From Streptomyces sp. NBC_00448 (GTDB taxonomy: Bacteria; Actinomycetota; Actinomycetes; Streptomycetales; Streptomycetaceae), in assembly GCF_036014115.1 (NCBI RefSeq), contig NZ_CP107913.1:3475001-3539000 (forward strand): a DNA stretch of 64,000 bases. Reading direction: 5' to 3'. The position numbers and the translations under genes were made by a program. Numbering within the stretch: the first letter of the stretch is position 1; each line of letters opens with the position of its first letter. The notes beneath the pieces are model-generated. The model had not been told where the DNA came from. It ran no database searches and was given only the letters and a program-made list of their open reading frames with translations. Of this stretch, positions 57,028-64,000 are shown one piece after another.

Positions 57028-58200
57028 TCAGCAGTGGCCCGCGGGCAGGGAGACCTGGCATTCGTTCGCGGTGAAGGTGTTGCCGGTGCCGTGGTCACGG
57101 TCGGCGAGGTCGGCCGGGCCGTTGTGCAGCAGCGTGTTGTTCCGCACGGTGTTGCCGGAGTCGGGCTTGCCGGTGAAGCTCGGGAAGAGCACGACGCCGC
57201 CCGACAGCGGGGAGGCGCCGACGTTGCCGGTGACCTCGTTGCCGCTCACCAGGGTGTTCTCCACGCCGGTCAGCACGATGCCGGAGCCCTGGACGTAGGG
57301 CAGGCGGGCGCTGGCCGCGCAGTAGGCGTTGTTCGCGTCGACCGTGTTGCCGGTGACCGTCATCTCGCCCGCGCGCGGGGTGTTCTCGTCGCCGACGAGG
57401 AAGACGCCGGCGCAGTTGCCGGAGATCGTGTTGGCGTCGACCGTGACGCGGCGCAGCCGGCGGACGACCAGGCCCATGTGGTTGCCGGTGAGCGCGTTCC
57501 CCCGGATCTCGGTGCCCTGCGTGTCGGTGGCGCCGCCCTCCTCGGAGACGGCGTTCGCCACGAACAGGCCCGCCTCGCCGTTGCCGCTGGCCTCGTTGGA
57601 GGTGAACCGCGAACGGATCGACTTCTCCTGGCCGATGCCGTACTGGCCGTTGGCGTCGGCCCGCACGTGGTCGACGGTGAGGCGGTCGGCGGAGGTGGCC
57701 CAGATGCCGTACTTCGCGAAGCCGGTGACCGTCAGGGACTCGACGCGCACGCCGTCCGCGCCCGTGACGCACAGGCCGTCACCGGCCGCGGCACAGGCGA
57801 CGGCGCTGCTGCTGGTGCTTGTCGCGGTGCCGGTGTCGGGGTTGGTCGCGGGATTCGTCGCGGGATTCGTCGCGGGGTTGATCGCGGGGTTCGCCGGACC
57901 GGTCGTGCTCTGCGGGTCGGACGCCGTCGTGGCCGGGGCCAGTACGGTGATGCCCGCGCCGGTGCCGCGCAGCGTCACCTGCGGCTTGCTGATCTGCACG
58001 CTGCCCCGGTACGTGCCCGGCAGCACCAGTACGGTGTCGCCCGGCGCGGCCGCGTCCACCGCCGCCTGGATCGACTCCCCCGGGTGCACCACCCGCACGG
58101 AGGCCGCCTGCGCCGGTGCTCCCCCGGCTCCCACCGCCGCCACCGCCGCTGCCGCCACCGACGTCCCTGCTACCACGCGCTTCACCATCGCCCGACCCAT
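57028..58200 (-). CDS. Secreted right-handed beta-helix protein
   Basis: A 390-residue exported protein. The signal peptide ends near AQA (about 32), and the first repeat HPGESIQAAVDAAAPGDTVLVLPGTYRG is the typical opening of NosD/pectate-lyase-like parallel beta-helices. Repeated turns such as SGNCAGVFLVGDEN, VTGNTVDANNAYC and VRNNTLLHNGP follow. A low-complexity insert NPAINPATNPATNPATNP (near 105-125) is coded by 12-bp repeats around 57840-57895. No catalytic residues are evident; carbohydrate binding is a possibility. The ATG at 58200 lies in a repeated CGGGCGATGG; the next Met four codons later is an alternative. Confidence 0.82.
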   Translation of the reverse strand: MGRAMVKRVVAGTSVAAAAVAAVGAGGAPAQAASVRVVHPGESIQAAVDAAAPGDTVLVLPGTYRGSVQISKPQVTLRGTGAGITVLAPATTASDPQSTTGPANPAINPATNPATNPATNPDTGTATSTSSSAVACAAAGDGLCVTGADGVRVESLTVTGFAKYGIWATSADRLTVDHVRADANGQYGIGQEKSIRSRFTSNEASGNGEAGLFVANAVSEEGGATDTQGTEIRGNALTGNHMGLVVRRLRRVTVDANTISGNCAGVFLVGDENTPRAGEMTVTGNTVDANNAYCAASARLPYVQGSGIVLTGVENTLVSGNEVTGNVGASPLSGGVVLFPSFTGKPDSGNTVRNNTLLHNGPADLADRDHGTGNTFTANECQVSLPAGHC

Positions 58201-58249
58201 CGCCCGACCCGCTTCCGTTCGGCCCCGCGCAGGGGCATCGACGTAAAAA

Positions 58250-58267
58250 CGGCGGCTCGGGCCGCCG
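58250..58267 (-). terminator. Intrinsic terminator downstream of the ArsR-type gene
   Basis: CGGCGGC and GCCGCCG pair around a TCGG loop. Read on the minus strand the stem is followed by TTTTTACG, a real T tract. Confidence 0.75.
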
Positions 58268-58360
58268 ACTCGACGCTATGGACGCCCCACCCGCACCGCC
58301 ACTCACACAAGTCACTGGGGTGATACGCACTCCGGCGGCGGTCCGCCGTACGAGGTGGGG

Positions 58361-59128
58361 CTAGACGCGAGCGGCTGACGTCCTCGCGGTGCGGCCGGGT
58401 GCCGGGAGGACGTCGGCGGGCAGGCCGAGAAGGTCGTGCAGGGCGTGCCGGCCCGCCGGGGTGACCGCCACCGCGCGGGTGGTGCCGATGCGGGTGATCC
58501 ACCCCGCGTCGAAGGCGTGCCGGCACAGCGCGGCGCCGACACTGCCCGCGAGGTGCGGACGGCGCTCGGTCCAGTCCAGGCACGAGCGCACCGCGGGCCG
58601 GCGGGTGCCCGCGGGCACGGCGATGCCCAGGCCGGTGAGCCAGGCGGCCCCCTCAGCGGTCAGGCCGAGGCCGTGGGCGTCGCTCAACAGGCCGCGCGCG
58701 GCCATCGCGTCGGTGATCGCGACGCCGAGGGTCCCGGCGAGGTGGTCGTAGCAGGTGCGGGCGTGGGCAAGGGCCTGGCGGCGGCCGGACGCCGACAGCG
58801 ACGGTGGCGGGGGCGGCGGGGTGCGGGCCGGGGCGAGCGCCGCGAGGCCCTCGATCAGCTCGGCCACCTGCGGGCCCGCCAGCCGTACGTACCGATGGCG
58901 CCCTTGCCGCGCCTCCGCGAGCAGGCCACCCGCCACCAGCGCGTTGAGATGCCCGGTCGCGGTCGAGGCGGCGACGCCCATATGGCGGGCCAGTTCGCTC
59001 GCCGTCCAGGCCCGGCCGTCGAGCAGCGCCAGGCAGAAACCCGCCCGGGTGCCGTCGGCGATCAGCCCGGCCACGTGGGCGAGGTCCGGGCCCGCGTCGC
59101 GTGCGCCGTGCGTGTGCATACGGTCCAT
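58361..59128 (-). CDS. ArsR-type winged-helix transcriptional regulator
   Basis: A 255-residue regulator. The N-terminal winged helix (about 12-95) reads LAHVAGLIADGTRAGFCLALL, ASELARHMGVAASTATGHLNAL and GGLLAEARQGRHRYVRLAG, with no Cys-type metal site in the recognition helix. A longer C-terminal domain (GTLGVAITDAMAARGLLSD, AGSVGAALCRHAFDAGWITR) has a second wing-like part. The start could be the ATG at 59128 or at 59119; neither has a ribosome site. It is divergent from the flavin-reductase-like gene across a 32-bp perfect palindrome, the probable operator. Confidence 0.85.
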   Translation of the reverse strand: MDRMHTHGARDAGPDLAHVAGLIADGTRAGFCLALLDGRAWTASELARHMGVAASTATGHLNALVAGGLLAEARQGRHRYVRLAGPQVAELIEGLAALAPARTPPPPPPSLSASGRRQALAHARTCYDHLAGTLGVAITDAMAARGLLSDAHGLGLTAEGAAWLTGLGIAVPAGTRRPAVRSCLDWTERRPHLAGSVGAALCRHAFDAGWITRIGTTRAVAVTPAGRHALHDLLGLPADVLPAPGRTARTSAARV

Positions 59129-59135
59129 TGTCGCG

Positions 59136-59167
59136 CCGGACGCTTCGGCGGCCGCCGAAGCGTCCGG
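59136..59167. promoter_or_regulatory. 32-bp perfect palindromic operator
   Basis: The half site CCGGACGCTTCGGCGG (59136-59151) is followed directly by its exact reverse complement (59152-59167). It fills the gap between two divergent genes and lies over the -35 region of the flavin-reductase-like gene, whose TAGGGT (59172-59177) is 7 nt before the ATG. Confidence 0.85.
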
Positions 59168-59184
59168 TTCGTAGGGTCCGGGCC

Positions 59185-59886
59185 ATGAACAGCGCATCCA
59201 CGAGTGCCGGGCCCGGGGCGACCGCACCACCGACGGCACCCGCCCCGGTATCGGCACCGTCACCGGCACCGCCGCACCAGGTCATCGAGCCCAGCGTGCT
59301 GTACTTCGGCACGCCGGTGGTGCTCCTCAGCACCGAGAACGCGGACGGCTCGTTCAACCTCGCCCCGATGTCCTCGGCGTGGGCGCTCGGCCGGACGATC
59401 GTGCTCGGCCTCGGCGGGGAGGGGCAGACCGCGCGCAACCTCGCGGTCCGGCCCGAGCTGGTGATCAGCCTGCCCGCGCCCGCGCAGTGGCCCGCGGTGG
59501 AGCGGCTGGCGCCGCTGACCGGGCGGAATCCGGTGCCCAAGGGCAAGGCCGCGGGCTGCCGGTTCGAGCCGGACAAGTTCGGCGCGGCCGGGCTGCGCGC
59601 CGAGCCCTCCGACCTGGTCCGGCCGCCTCGCGTCGCGACGTGCCCGCTCCAGTTCGAGGCCCGCGCCGAACGGGTGCGGGCGGACGTCTCCGGTGACTTC
59701 GTCATCGTGGAAGCGGCGGTTCTCCGGGTGCACGCCGATCCCCGGATCGTCGTGCCCGGTACGCACCATGTCGATCCGGCCGCCTGGAGCCCTCTCGTCT
59801 ACAACTTCCGCCACTACTTCGGGCTCGGCCCGGAACTCGGCCACACCTACCGCTCCGAAACCCCGCGGTCGCCTGCCGGCGGCTGA
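59185..59886 (+). CDS. Flavin reductase-like FMN-binding protein
   Basis: A 233-residue protein of the flavin-reductase-like/split-barrel family. After about 30 Pro/Ala-rich residues the barrel begins VLYFGTPVVLLSTENADGSFN, then LAPMSSAWALGRTIVLGLGGEGQTARNL, the FMN-binding part of the family. HVDPAAWSPLVYNFRHYFGLG closes the protein. It could reduce flavin or act as an FMN-dependent enzyme on an unknown substrate. The spacing of TAGGGT to the ATG and absence of a ribosome site suggest a leaderless message. The divergent ArsR-type gene probably controls it. Confidence 0.82.
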   Translation: MNSASTSAGPGATAPPTAPAPVSAPSPAPPHQVIEPSVLYFGTPVVLLSTENADGSFNLAPMSSAWALGRTIVLGLGGEGQTARNLAVRPELVISLPAPAQWPAVERLAPLTGRNPVPKGKAAGCRFEPDKFGAAGLRAEPSDLVRPPRVATCPLQFEARAERVRADVSGDFVIVEAAVLRVHADPRIVVPGTHHVDPAAWSPLVYNFRHYFGLGPELGHTYRSETPRSPAGG

Positions 59887-59918
59887 GCCGCACCCGGCTC
59901 CCCGGGTCGACACGGCTG

Positions 59919-60139
59919 GGGCCTGTCGTTCGAATCTCCGCGGGTGAAGGAGCGGTGTCCGGTGGTCCCCCACGGCCTGCGGCGTGGAGGTACCCCCAAG
60001 CCGCAAGGCGGAGGAGGGAGTCGACGCGGTGAGGGTGCCCCCACCCCCCAGGCTGTGGGGGGGGAGTCGGCGACCGACGAGAACGCGGAGATGTGCGTGC
60101 CGGGCGACGCGACGCCGCGGAGACCCGCACGACAGGCCC
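59919..60139. mobile_element. 221-bp element with imperfect terminal inverted repeats
   Basis: The ends, 59919-59943 and 60115-60139, match as 25-bp inverted repeats at 22 positions, both beginning GGGCCTGTCGT. Inside are further GC-rich stems such as CCCCCACGGCC/GCGTGGAGG and CCCCCACCCCCC/TGTGGGGGGG. It encodes no protein. It looks like a MITE or REP-type intergenic repeat, and its right end touches the histidine-kinase stop codon. I cannot test copy number here. Confidence 0.6.
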
Positions 60140-61482
60140 TAGCCGCGGCGGTGGGTGGGGCGAGGGGCAGGGGTGGGGAGGGTGCGGGCGAGGCGGATAC
60201 GGAGTTCGGTGCCGCCGAGGACGCCGCGGCCGATGGCGAGGTCCCCTCCGGTGGACTCGGCGACCCGGCGCACGATGTCGAGCCCGAGCCCGGTGGACCC
60301 GGGACCGCCGTCGCCGTGGCCGCGCCGGAGCGCGGCGGCGGGGTCGGCGACGCCGGCGCCGGCGTCGGAGACGAGCAGGATCACCGCGCCGTCGAACTCG
60401 TGCACGTCCACGGCGAAGGCCGTCCCCTCCGGGGTGTGCCGGAAGACGTTGCCGAGCATCGCGTCGAGCGCGGCGGCGAGGTCCGCCCGGGCGACCGGCA
60501 CCCGTACCGGCCGGTCGGCGCCGGCCGTGCGCACCTCGCGGTTCTCGTCCTCCGCGAGCGCGGACCAGAACGCCATCCGCTCGCGCACCACCTCGGCCGC
60601 GTCGCACCCCGCGGGCACCGCCGGGCCGGACCGCTGCTCGCGCGCGGAACGGATGATCTGGTCCACCTCGCGTTCGAGTTGGGCGACGGCCGCGCGGGTG
60701 TGCTCGGCGGCCGGACTCTCCCCGAGGGAAGCGGTGTTGAGCCGCAGCACGGTCAGCGGGGTACGCAGCCGGTGCGAGAGGTCGGCCGCGAGTTCCCTTT
60801 CGTTGGCGAGGAGTTGGACGACCTGGTCGGCCATCGCGTTGAACGCGGCTGCGGCCGACCGCAGTTCGTCCGGCCCCGCCTCCGGCACCCGGACCGCGAG
60901 GTCCCCCTCGCCGAGCCGGCGCGCGGCGCCCGCCAGCCGTACCGCGGGCCGGATCGTACGGCTGCCGAGCCGGTCCGCGACCACCACGGAACCCGCGATC
61001 AGGCCCAGTCCGACGGCGCCGAGCACCAGCCACGCGGTGGCCACTCCCCGGGTGACGTCGGCCTCGGGCACGAACACCTCGACGACCGCGATCGTGCCGG
61101 TCCCGACCGCGGTCGGCCGCAGCAGGGCGTATCCGCCGGCCACCCGTACGGTCGCGGCCTCGCCGTGCGCCGACGCGTCGTCGAGCGCGGCCCGCGGGGC
61201 GCGGTGCCGGCCGAGGTCGACCGCCGCCGAGTGCGCGGTGGCGGGGATGCGCAGCGCGATCCGGTTCTCGCCGCCGGCCTGGGCGGTGGCGACGGCCCGG
61301 GCGAGTTCGGTGCGGTCGGTGGTGATGGCCAGCGCCGGCGCCACGGCGGCGGCCTGCCGTTCGGCGTTGGTCAGCGCCCGGTCCCTGGCCAGTTCCTTGA
61401 CCACCAGGCCGAGCGGCACCGCGAAGGCGAGCACCACCATCGCGGTGACCGCCACCGACACCCGTATCAGCGCCCATCTCAT
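60139..61482 (-). CDS. Two-component sensor histidine kinase
   Basis: A 447-residue membrane kinase. One membrane segment lies at the N terminus (about 8-28) and one at about 150-170, framing an extracellular sensor part of 120 residues. A HAMP region (DRLGSRTIRPAVRLAGAARR) and HisKA with DLSHRLRTPLTVLRLN, His237 as phosphorylation site, follow. The ATPase domain has a weak N box (LDAMLGNVFRHTPEG), G1 (VSDAGAGVAD) and G2 (GSTGLGLDIVRRVAE). It pairs with the response regulator 25 bp upstream. The signal is not predictable. Confidence 0.93.
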   Translation of the reverse strand: MRWALIRVSVAVTAMVVLAFAVPLGLVVKELARDRALTNAERQAAAVAPALAITTDRTELARAVATAQAGGENRIALRIPATAHSAAVDLGRHRAPRAALDDASAHGEAATVRVAGGYALLRPTAVGTGTIAVVEVFVPEADVTRGVATAWLVLGAVGLGLIAGSVVVADRLGSRTIRPAVRLAGAARRLGEGDLAVRVPEAGPDELRSAAAAFNAMADQVVQLLANERELAADLSHRLRTPLTVLRLNTASLGESPAAEHTRAAVAQLEREVDQIIRSAREQRSGPAVPAGCDAAEVVRERMAFWSALAEDENREVRTAGADRPVRVPVARADLAAALDAMLGNVFRHTPEGTAFAVDVHEFDGAVILLVSDAGAGVADPAAALRRGHGDGGPGSTGLGLDIVRRVAESTGGDLAIGRGVLGGTELRIRLARTLPTPAPRPTHRRG

Positions 61483-61507
61483 CGCCGGGCCGCCCTCCGT
61501 ATACCGG

Positions 61508-62200
61508 TCACGCCGGCGGCTCCAGCTTGACGCCGACCCCGCGCAGCGTGTGCAGGTAGCGCGGCCGGGCCGCGGTCTCGCCGAGCTTGCGGCGCAGCCA
61601 CGACAGGTGCACGTCGATGGTCTGGTCGTCGCCGTACGACTGCCGCCACACCTCCGCGAGCAGCTCGCGGCGCGGCACCACCACGCCCGGGCGGGCCGCC
61701 AGGAACGCCAGCAGGTCGAACTCCCTTCGGGTGAGGTCGAGTTGGCCGCCGTCCAGCAACGCCAGCCGGCGCCGTACGTCGATCTCGAGGCCGCCGACCC
61801 TGATCCGCCCGCCCCCGGCCGGCTCCCCCGACGCCCCGCCGCGCGCCCGCCGCAGCACCGCCGCCAGCCGCGCCGACAGGTGCTCCACGGAGAACGGCTT
61901 CACCAGGTAGTCGTCGGCACCGGCGTTCAACAGCCGTACGATCTCGGCCTCGTCGTCCCGCGCGGTCGCCACGATCACGGGTACGTCGCTCAGCCCGCGC
62001 AGCATCTTCAGTGCCTCGGAGCCGTCCAGGTCCGGCAGCCCCAGATCGAGGATCACCACGTCGAAGCCGACCTGCGCCACCTCGCGCAGCGCCTCCAGCG
62101 CGGTGCCGACGCTGCGCACGGTGTGCCCGGCGTCGCCGAGGTGCCGGATGAGGGCGGACCGCACGAACTGGTCGTCTTCGACGACGAGGACTGTTGCCAT
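61508..62200 (-). CDS. OmpR-family response regulator
   Basis: A 230-residue regulator: receiver domain (about 1-118) with VVEDDQF acidic pocket, phospho-acceptor Asp in VVILDLGLPD near 52 and Lys in DDYLVKPFSVEHL. A winged-helix DNA-binding domain (about 130-230) follows with LTRREFDLLAFLAARPG and VDVHLSWLRRKLG-type recognition (here IDVHLSWLRRKLGE). It is transcribed first, then the kinase gene. The ATG at 62200 gives the normal N terminus MATVLVVEDD. Confidence 0.95.
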   Translation of the reverse strand: MATVLVVEDDQFVRSALIRHLGDAGHTVRSVGTALEALREVAQVGFDVVILDLGLPDLDGSEALKMLRGLSDVPVIVATARDDEAEIVRLLNAGADDYLVKPFSVEHLSARLAAVLRRARGGASGEPAGGGRIRVGGLEIDVRRRLALLDGGQLDLTRREFDLLAFLAARPGVVVPRRELLAEVWRQSYGDDQTIDVHLSWLRRKLGETAARPRYLHTLRGVGVKLEPPA

Positions 62201-62265
62201 GGAGCCGAACCTAGCGAATTCGCTCCGCGGGAAGAGCCGGGGTTGCTTGCCCGGGGGAGCCTGTC

Positions 62266-62340
62266 TGCGCTCAAACGCCGCGCGGGCTGGCGGTGGTGGA
62301 CGTGCGCGCGTCACTTTTGCGCTCAAACGCCGCGCGGGCT
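62266..62340. repeat. Pair of 23-bp direct repeats
   Basis: TGCGCTCAAACGCCGCGCGG plus GCT occurs at 62266-62288 and 62318-62340, exact copies 52 bp apart. It resembles the TCAAACGCCGGACGGGCT repeat that I recall scattered between genes in many Streptomyces genomes. Confidence 0.8.
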
Positions 62341-62347
62341 TGGTCGG

Positions 62348-62827
62348 TCAGCCGTCCTTGTAGGTCTGGACTGTGGGGGGGTGGCCGTTCCAGGTGCAGA
62401 GGAGGGTGGAGGCGGTGGAGGTGGAGGGGGAGGTGAAGGTGACGCGGAGCCAGCCGGGTTGGGTGGTCCAGAGTTGCATCTTCCAGTTGGGGTCGGGAGT
62501 TGCGGAGACGAGGGAGGCGGAGGTGGGGCCGAGGTCGAGGACGACCTGGCCGCCGGCGACGGTGTAGCTGTGGACGTCGGCGGGGTCGCCGGTGGGGCGG
62601 GGGGAGGCGGGGGGGCGTGAAGTGGTGGGGTGGGGTGGGGGTTTGGGGCGGTGGACGGCGCTGGAGATGCCGGGTGGGGGGCCGCTGCTCGCCGCGGGGA
62701 TCGGGAGGGTGCGCGGGGGGTCGTAGGCGGTGCCGCGGAGCACCGAGCGCACGCCGAACCAGGACATGGCGACCGCCACCGCGGTAGCCACTGCCCAGAC
62801 GCCGACGTGCAGTGCCCCTCTGCGCAC
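62348..62827 (-). CDS. Small exported or membrane-anchored protein, unknown function
   Basis: I do not recognise a named family. The 159-residue product has a hydrophobic N-terminal segment (HVGVWAVATAVAVAMSWFGV, about 6-25), a Pro-rich spacer (KPPPHPTTSRPPASPRP), and a C-terminal globular part of about 75 residues. The latter reads ADVHSYTVAGGQVVLDLGP, NWKMQLWTTQPGWLRVTF, and LLCTWNGHPPTVQTYKDG at the end, a probable beta-sandwich. The start is the GTG at 62827, with AGGA about 8 nt upstream. It shares the strand with the spermidine-synthase-like gene 48 bp upstream. Confidence 0.75.
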   Translation of the reverse strand: MRRGALHVGVWAVATAVAVAMSWFGVRSVLRGTAYDPPRTLPIPAASSGPPPGISSAVHRPKPPPHPTTSRPPASPRPTGDPADVHSYTVAGGQVVLDLGPTSASLVSATPDPNWKMQLWTTQPGWLRVTFTSPSTSTASTLLCTWNGHPPTVQTYKDG

Positions 62828-62874
62828 GCCCCCATCCTGCCCTGGACGGGCCGGCCGGGATGCTCCGATGGATG

Positions 62875-63729
62875 TCAGTCGAAGACGTGGGCGGGGGGCG
62901 GCGGGGAGGCGGTGGCCGTGGTGTCGGTGACGACGGGGGCGCCGGCGGTGAAGTCGGCGAGGGCGCGGCCGTGTTCGACGCGGCCGGGGTGGGGGTCGGT
63001 GGCGACGCGACGGGTGAGTTCGGCGACGGGCAGGGGGCGGTCGGCGGCGAGGAGGATCGCGTTGCCGAAGCGCTTGCCGCGCAGCACCGCCGGGTCGGCG
63101 GCGAGCGCGGTCTCGGCGAACGCCGCCTGTGCGGTGGCTACTTGGCCGCGCAGGAAGGCGAGCGCGCCGCCGTCGGTGAGGTTGGCGGCATAGAGGCCCT
63201 GGGGGTCGAGGGCGCGGCGGACGTCGGCGAGGAACTCGGCGCTGGTGAGGTGCGCGGGGGTGCGGGCGGCCGCGAAGACGTCGGCGATCAGCAGGTCGGC
63301 CCAGCCGTCGGGGACCTTCGCCAGGCCCTCCCGCGCGTCGCCGCCGCGTACCTTGATCCGCCAGGTGCGGTCCCACGGGAGTTCGGCCCGGACCAGCTCG
63401 GTGAGCGCGGTGTCGAGCTCGACGACCTGCTGGGTCGACCGCGGCCGGGTGTGCGCGGTATAGCGGGCGAGGGTGAGCGCGCCGCCGCCGAGGTGCACCA
63501 CCCGCAGCGGGCGGCCGGGGGGCGCGGCGAGGTCGATGACATGGCCGAGCCTGCGCTGGTAGGCGAAGTCGAGGTGGGCCGGGTCGGCGAGGTCCACATG
63601 GGACTGCGGGGCGCCGCCCACCAGCAGGGTCCACGCCTGCGGCCGCTCGCGGTCCGGGCGCAGCTCGGCGAGGCCCCCGCCCACGGGTGTGGTGCGGGGC
63701 TCCTCGGTGCCGCGCCGATGACGTGCCAT
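62875..63729 (-). CDS. Spermidine synthase-like methyltransferase-fold protein
   Basis: A 284-residue protein with a Rossmann fold related to spermidine synthases. VVHLGGGALTLARYTAHTRP near 80 is the nucleotide-binding loop, VVELDTALTELVRAEL the acidic strand and GWADLLIADVFAAARTPAHL the active-site strand. Many such actinobacterial proteins lack proven polyamine activity. Key acidic residues of true spermidine synthases are only partly kept (IADVF in place of the usual DxxD), so the substrate is open. The ATG at 63729 is preceded by GATAAT about 6 nt away, which suggests a leaderless transcript. Confidence 0.8.
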   Translation of the reverse strand: MARHRRGTEEPRTTPVGGGLAELRPDRERPQAWTLLVGGAPQSHVDLADPAHLDFAYQRRLGHVIDLAAPPGRPLRVVHLGGGALTLARYTAHTRPRSTQQVVELDTALTELVRAELPWDRTWRIKVRGGDAREGLAKVPDGWADLLIADVFAAARTPAHLTSAEFLADVRRALDPQGLYAANLTDGGALAFLRGQVATAQAAFAETALAADPAVLRGKRFGNAILLAADRPLPVAELTRRVATDPHPGRVEHGRALADFTAGAPVVTDTTATASPPPPAHVFD

Positions 63730-63844
63730 GGTCCGATTATCGACGACGACACTGCCGTCGCCTTTCGCGGTCCACCCGGCCACGGACACGGCGCCGTATC
63801 CCGCGCTCAGGACGCGGCCGACCTCACGTCGGCGTCACGCCACC

Positions 63845-64000
63845 TCACGACGCCGACGTCGGCGGCTGGTGGTGCTGCGGCTGGTGCTGCGCCTGCTGTG
63901 CGAACCCGTCGACCAGCTCGATGGTCCGTGCGGCCACGCCCAGCGCCTCCCGCAGCACCGCCGGGTCCGTCACCGCCCGGTCGGTGTGCGGCGGGACCAC
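63845..64000 (-). CDS. C-terminal part of an unrecognised protein (cut by window end)
   Basis: The last 51 codons of a minus-strand gene read VVPPHTDRAVTDPAVLREAL, an amphipathic helix VAARTIELVDGFAQQAQ, and a Gln/His/Pro-rich tail ending SAS. No family can be named from this. It probably precedes the spermidine-synthase-like gene on the same strand, 115 bp away. Codon usage (G/C in third positions throughout) supports coding. Confidence 0.55.
   Translation of the reverse strand: MVPPHTDRAVTDPAVLREALGVAARTIELVDGFAQQAQHQPQHHQPPTSAS

Overview
The window is about 64 kb of very GC-rich DNA from a Streptomyces-type actinomycete. Three things point there: a TTA leucine codon in an adpA gene (the usual bldA/AdpA arrangement), a desferrioxamine operon under an iron box, and a whiE-type spore-pigment polyketide cluster. 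From about 4.2 to 43 kb the gene order closely follows what I recall of the Streptomyces coelicolor SCO2770-SCO2798 region (speB, phosphatase family, leucine-type carboxylase operon, acdH, desABCD, glmS, adpA, ornA, cebR-cebEFG-bglC). That comparison is from memory and was not computed.

Left part (1-26.5 kb). A LysR tail and a fused asymmetric ABC exporter come first, then agmatinase and a phosphatase-family gene. Next is an acyl-CoA regulon around a TetR repressor. It holds thioesterase and acyl-CoA dehydrogenase on the minus strand, and a methylcrotonyl-CoA-carboxylase pair, HMG-CoA lyase and AcdH on the plus strand. Matching operator palindromes lie between the divergent arms and in front of the acyl-CoA dehydrogenase. 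The desABCD siderophore operon follows behind a perfect iron box, without the desE/desF genes expected next to it. Then come a small conserved gene, glmS, a universal stress protein, adpA with an 800-bp upstream region, oligoribonuclease and tRNA-His.

Cellulose and glycan region (27-48 kb). GH48 and GH5 enzymes with cellulose-binding modules diverge across a 458-bp region carrying CebR-type boxes. A GH64 beta-1,3-glucanase has its own, different palindrome. After a run of small genes comes cebR-cebEFG-bglC, with boxes in front of cebR and cebE. Together these form one locus for cutting cellulose outside the cell, importing cellobiose and splitting it inside. A GH18 chitinase, a class F-like sortase with a neighbouring surface-protein candidate, and a Tat-exported two-domain multicopper oxidase follow.

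Pigment region (48-57 kb). A divergent FAD hydroxylase faces SchA/CurD-like protein, cupin, KS-alpha, chain-length factor, ACP and two cyclases. Translational overlaps link several of them. An O-methyltransferase gene not part of the classical whiE set lies at the far end.

Right end (57-64 kb). A secreted beta-helix protein is followed by an ArsR-type regulator divergent from a flavin-reductase-like gene across a 32-bp perfect palindrome. Next are a 221-bp element with imperfect terminal inverted repeats, an OmpR-type two-component pair, a small membrane protein, a spermidine-synthase-like protein and the tail of an unrecognised gene. I found no integrase, transposase, CRISPR array or rRNA.
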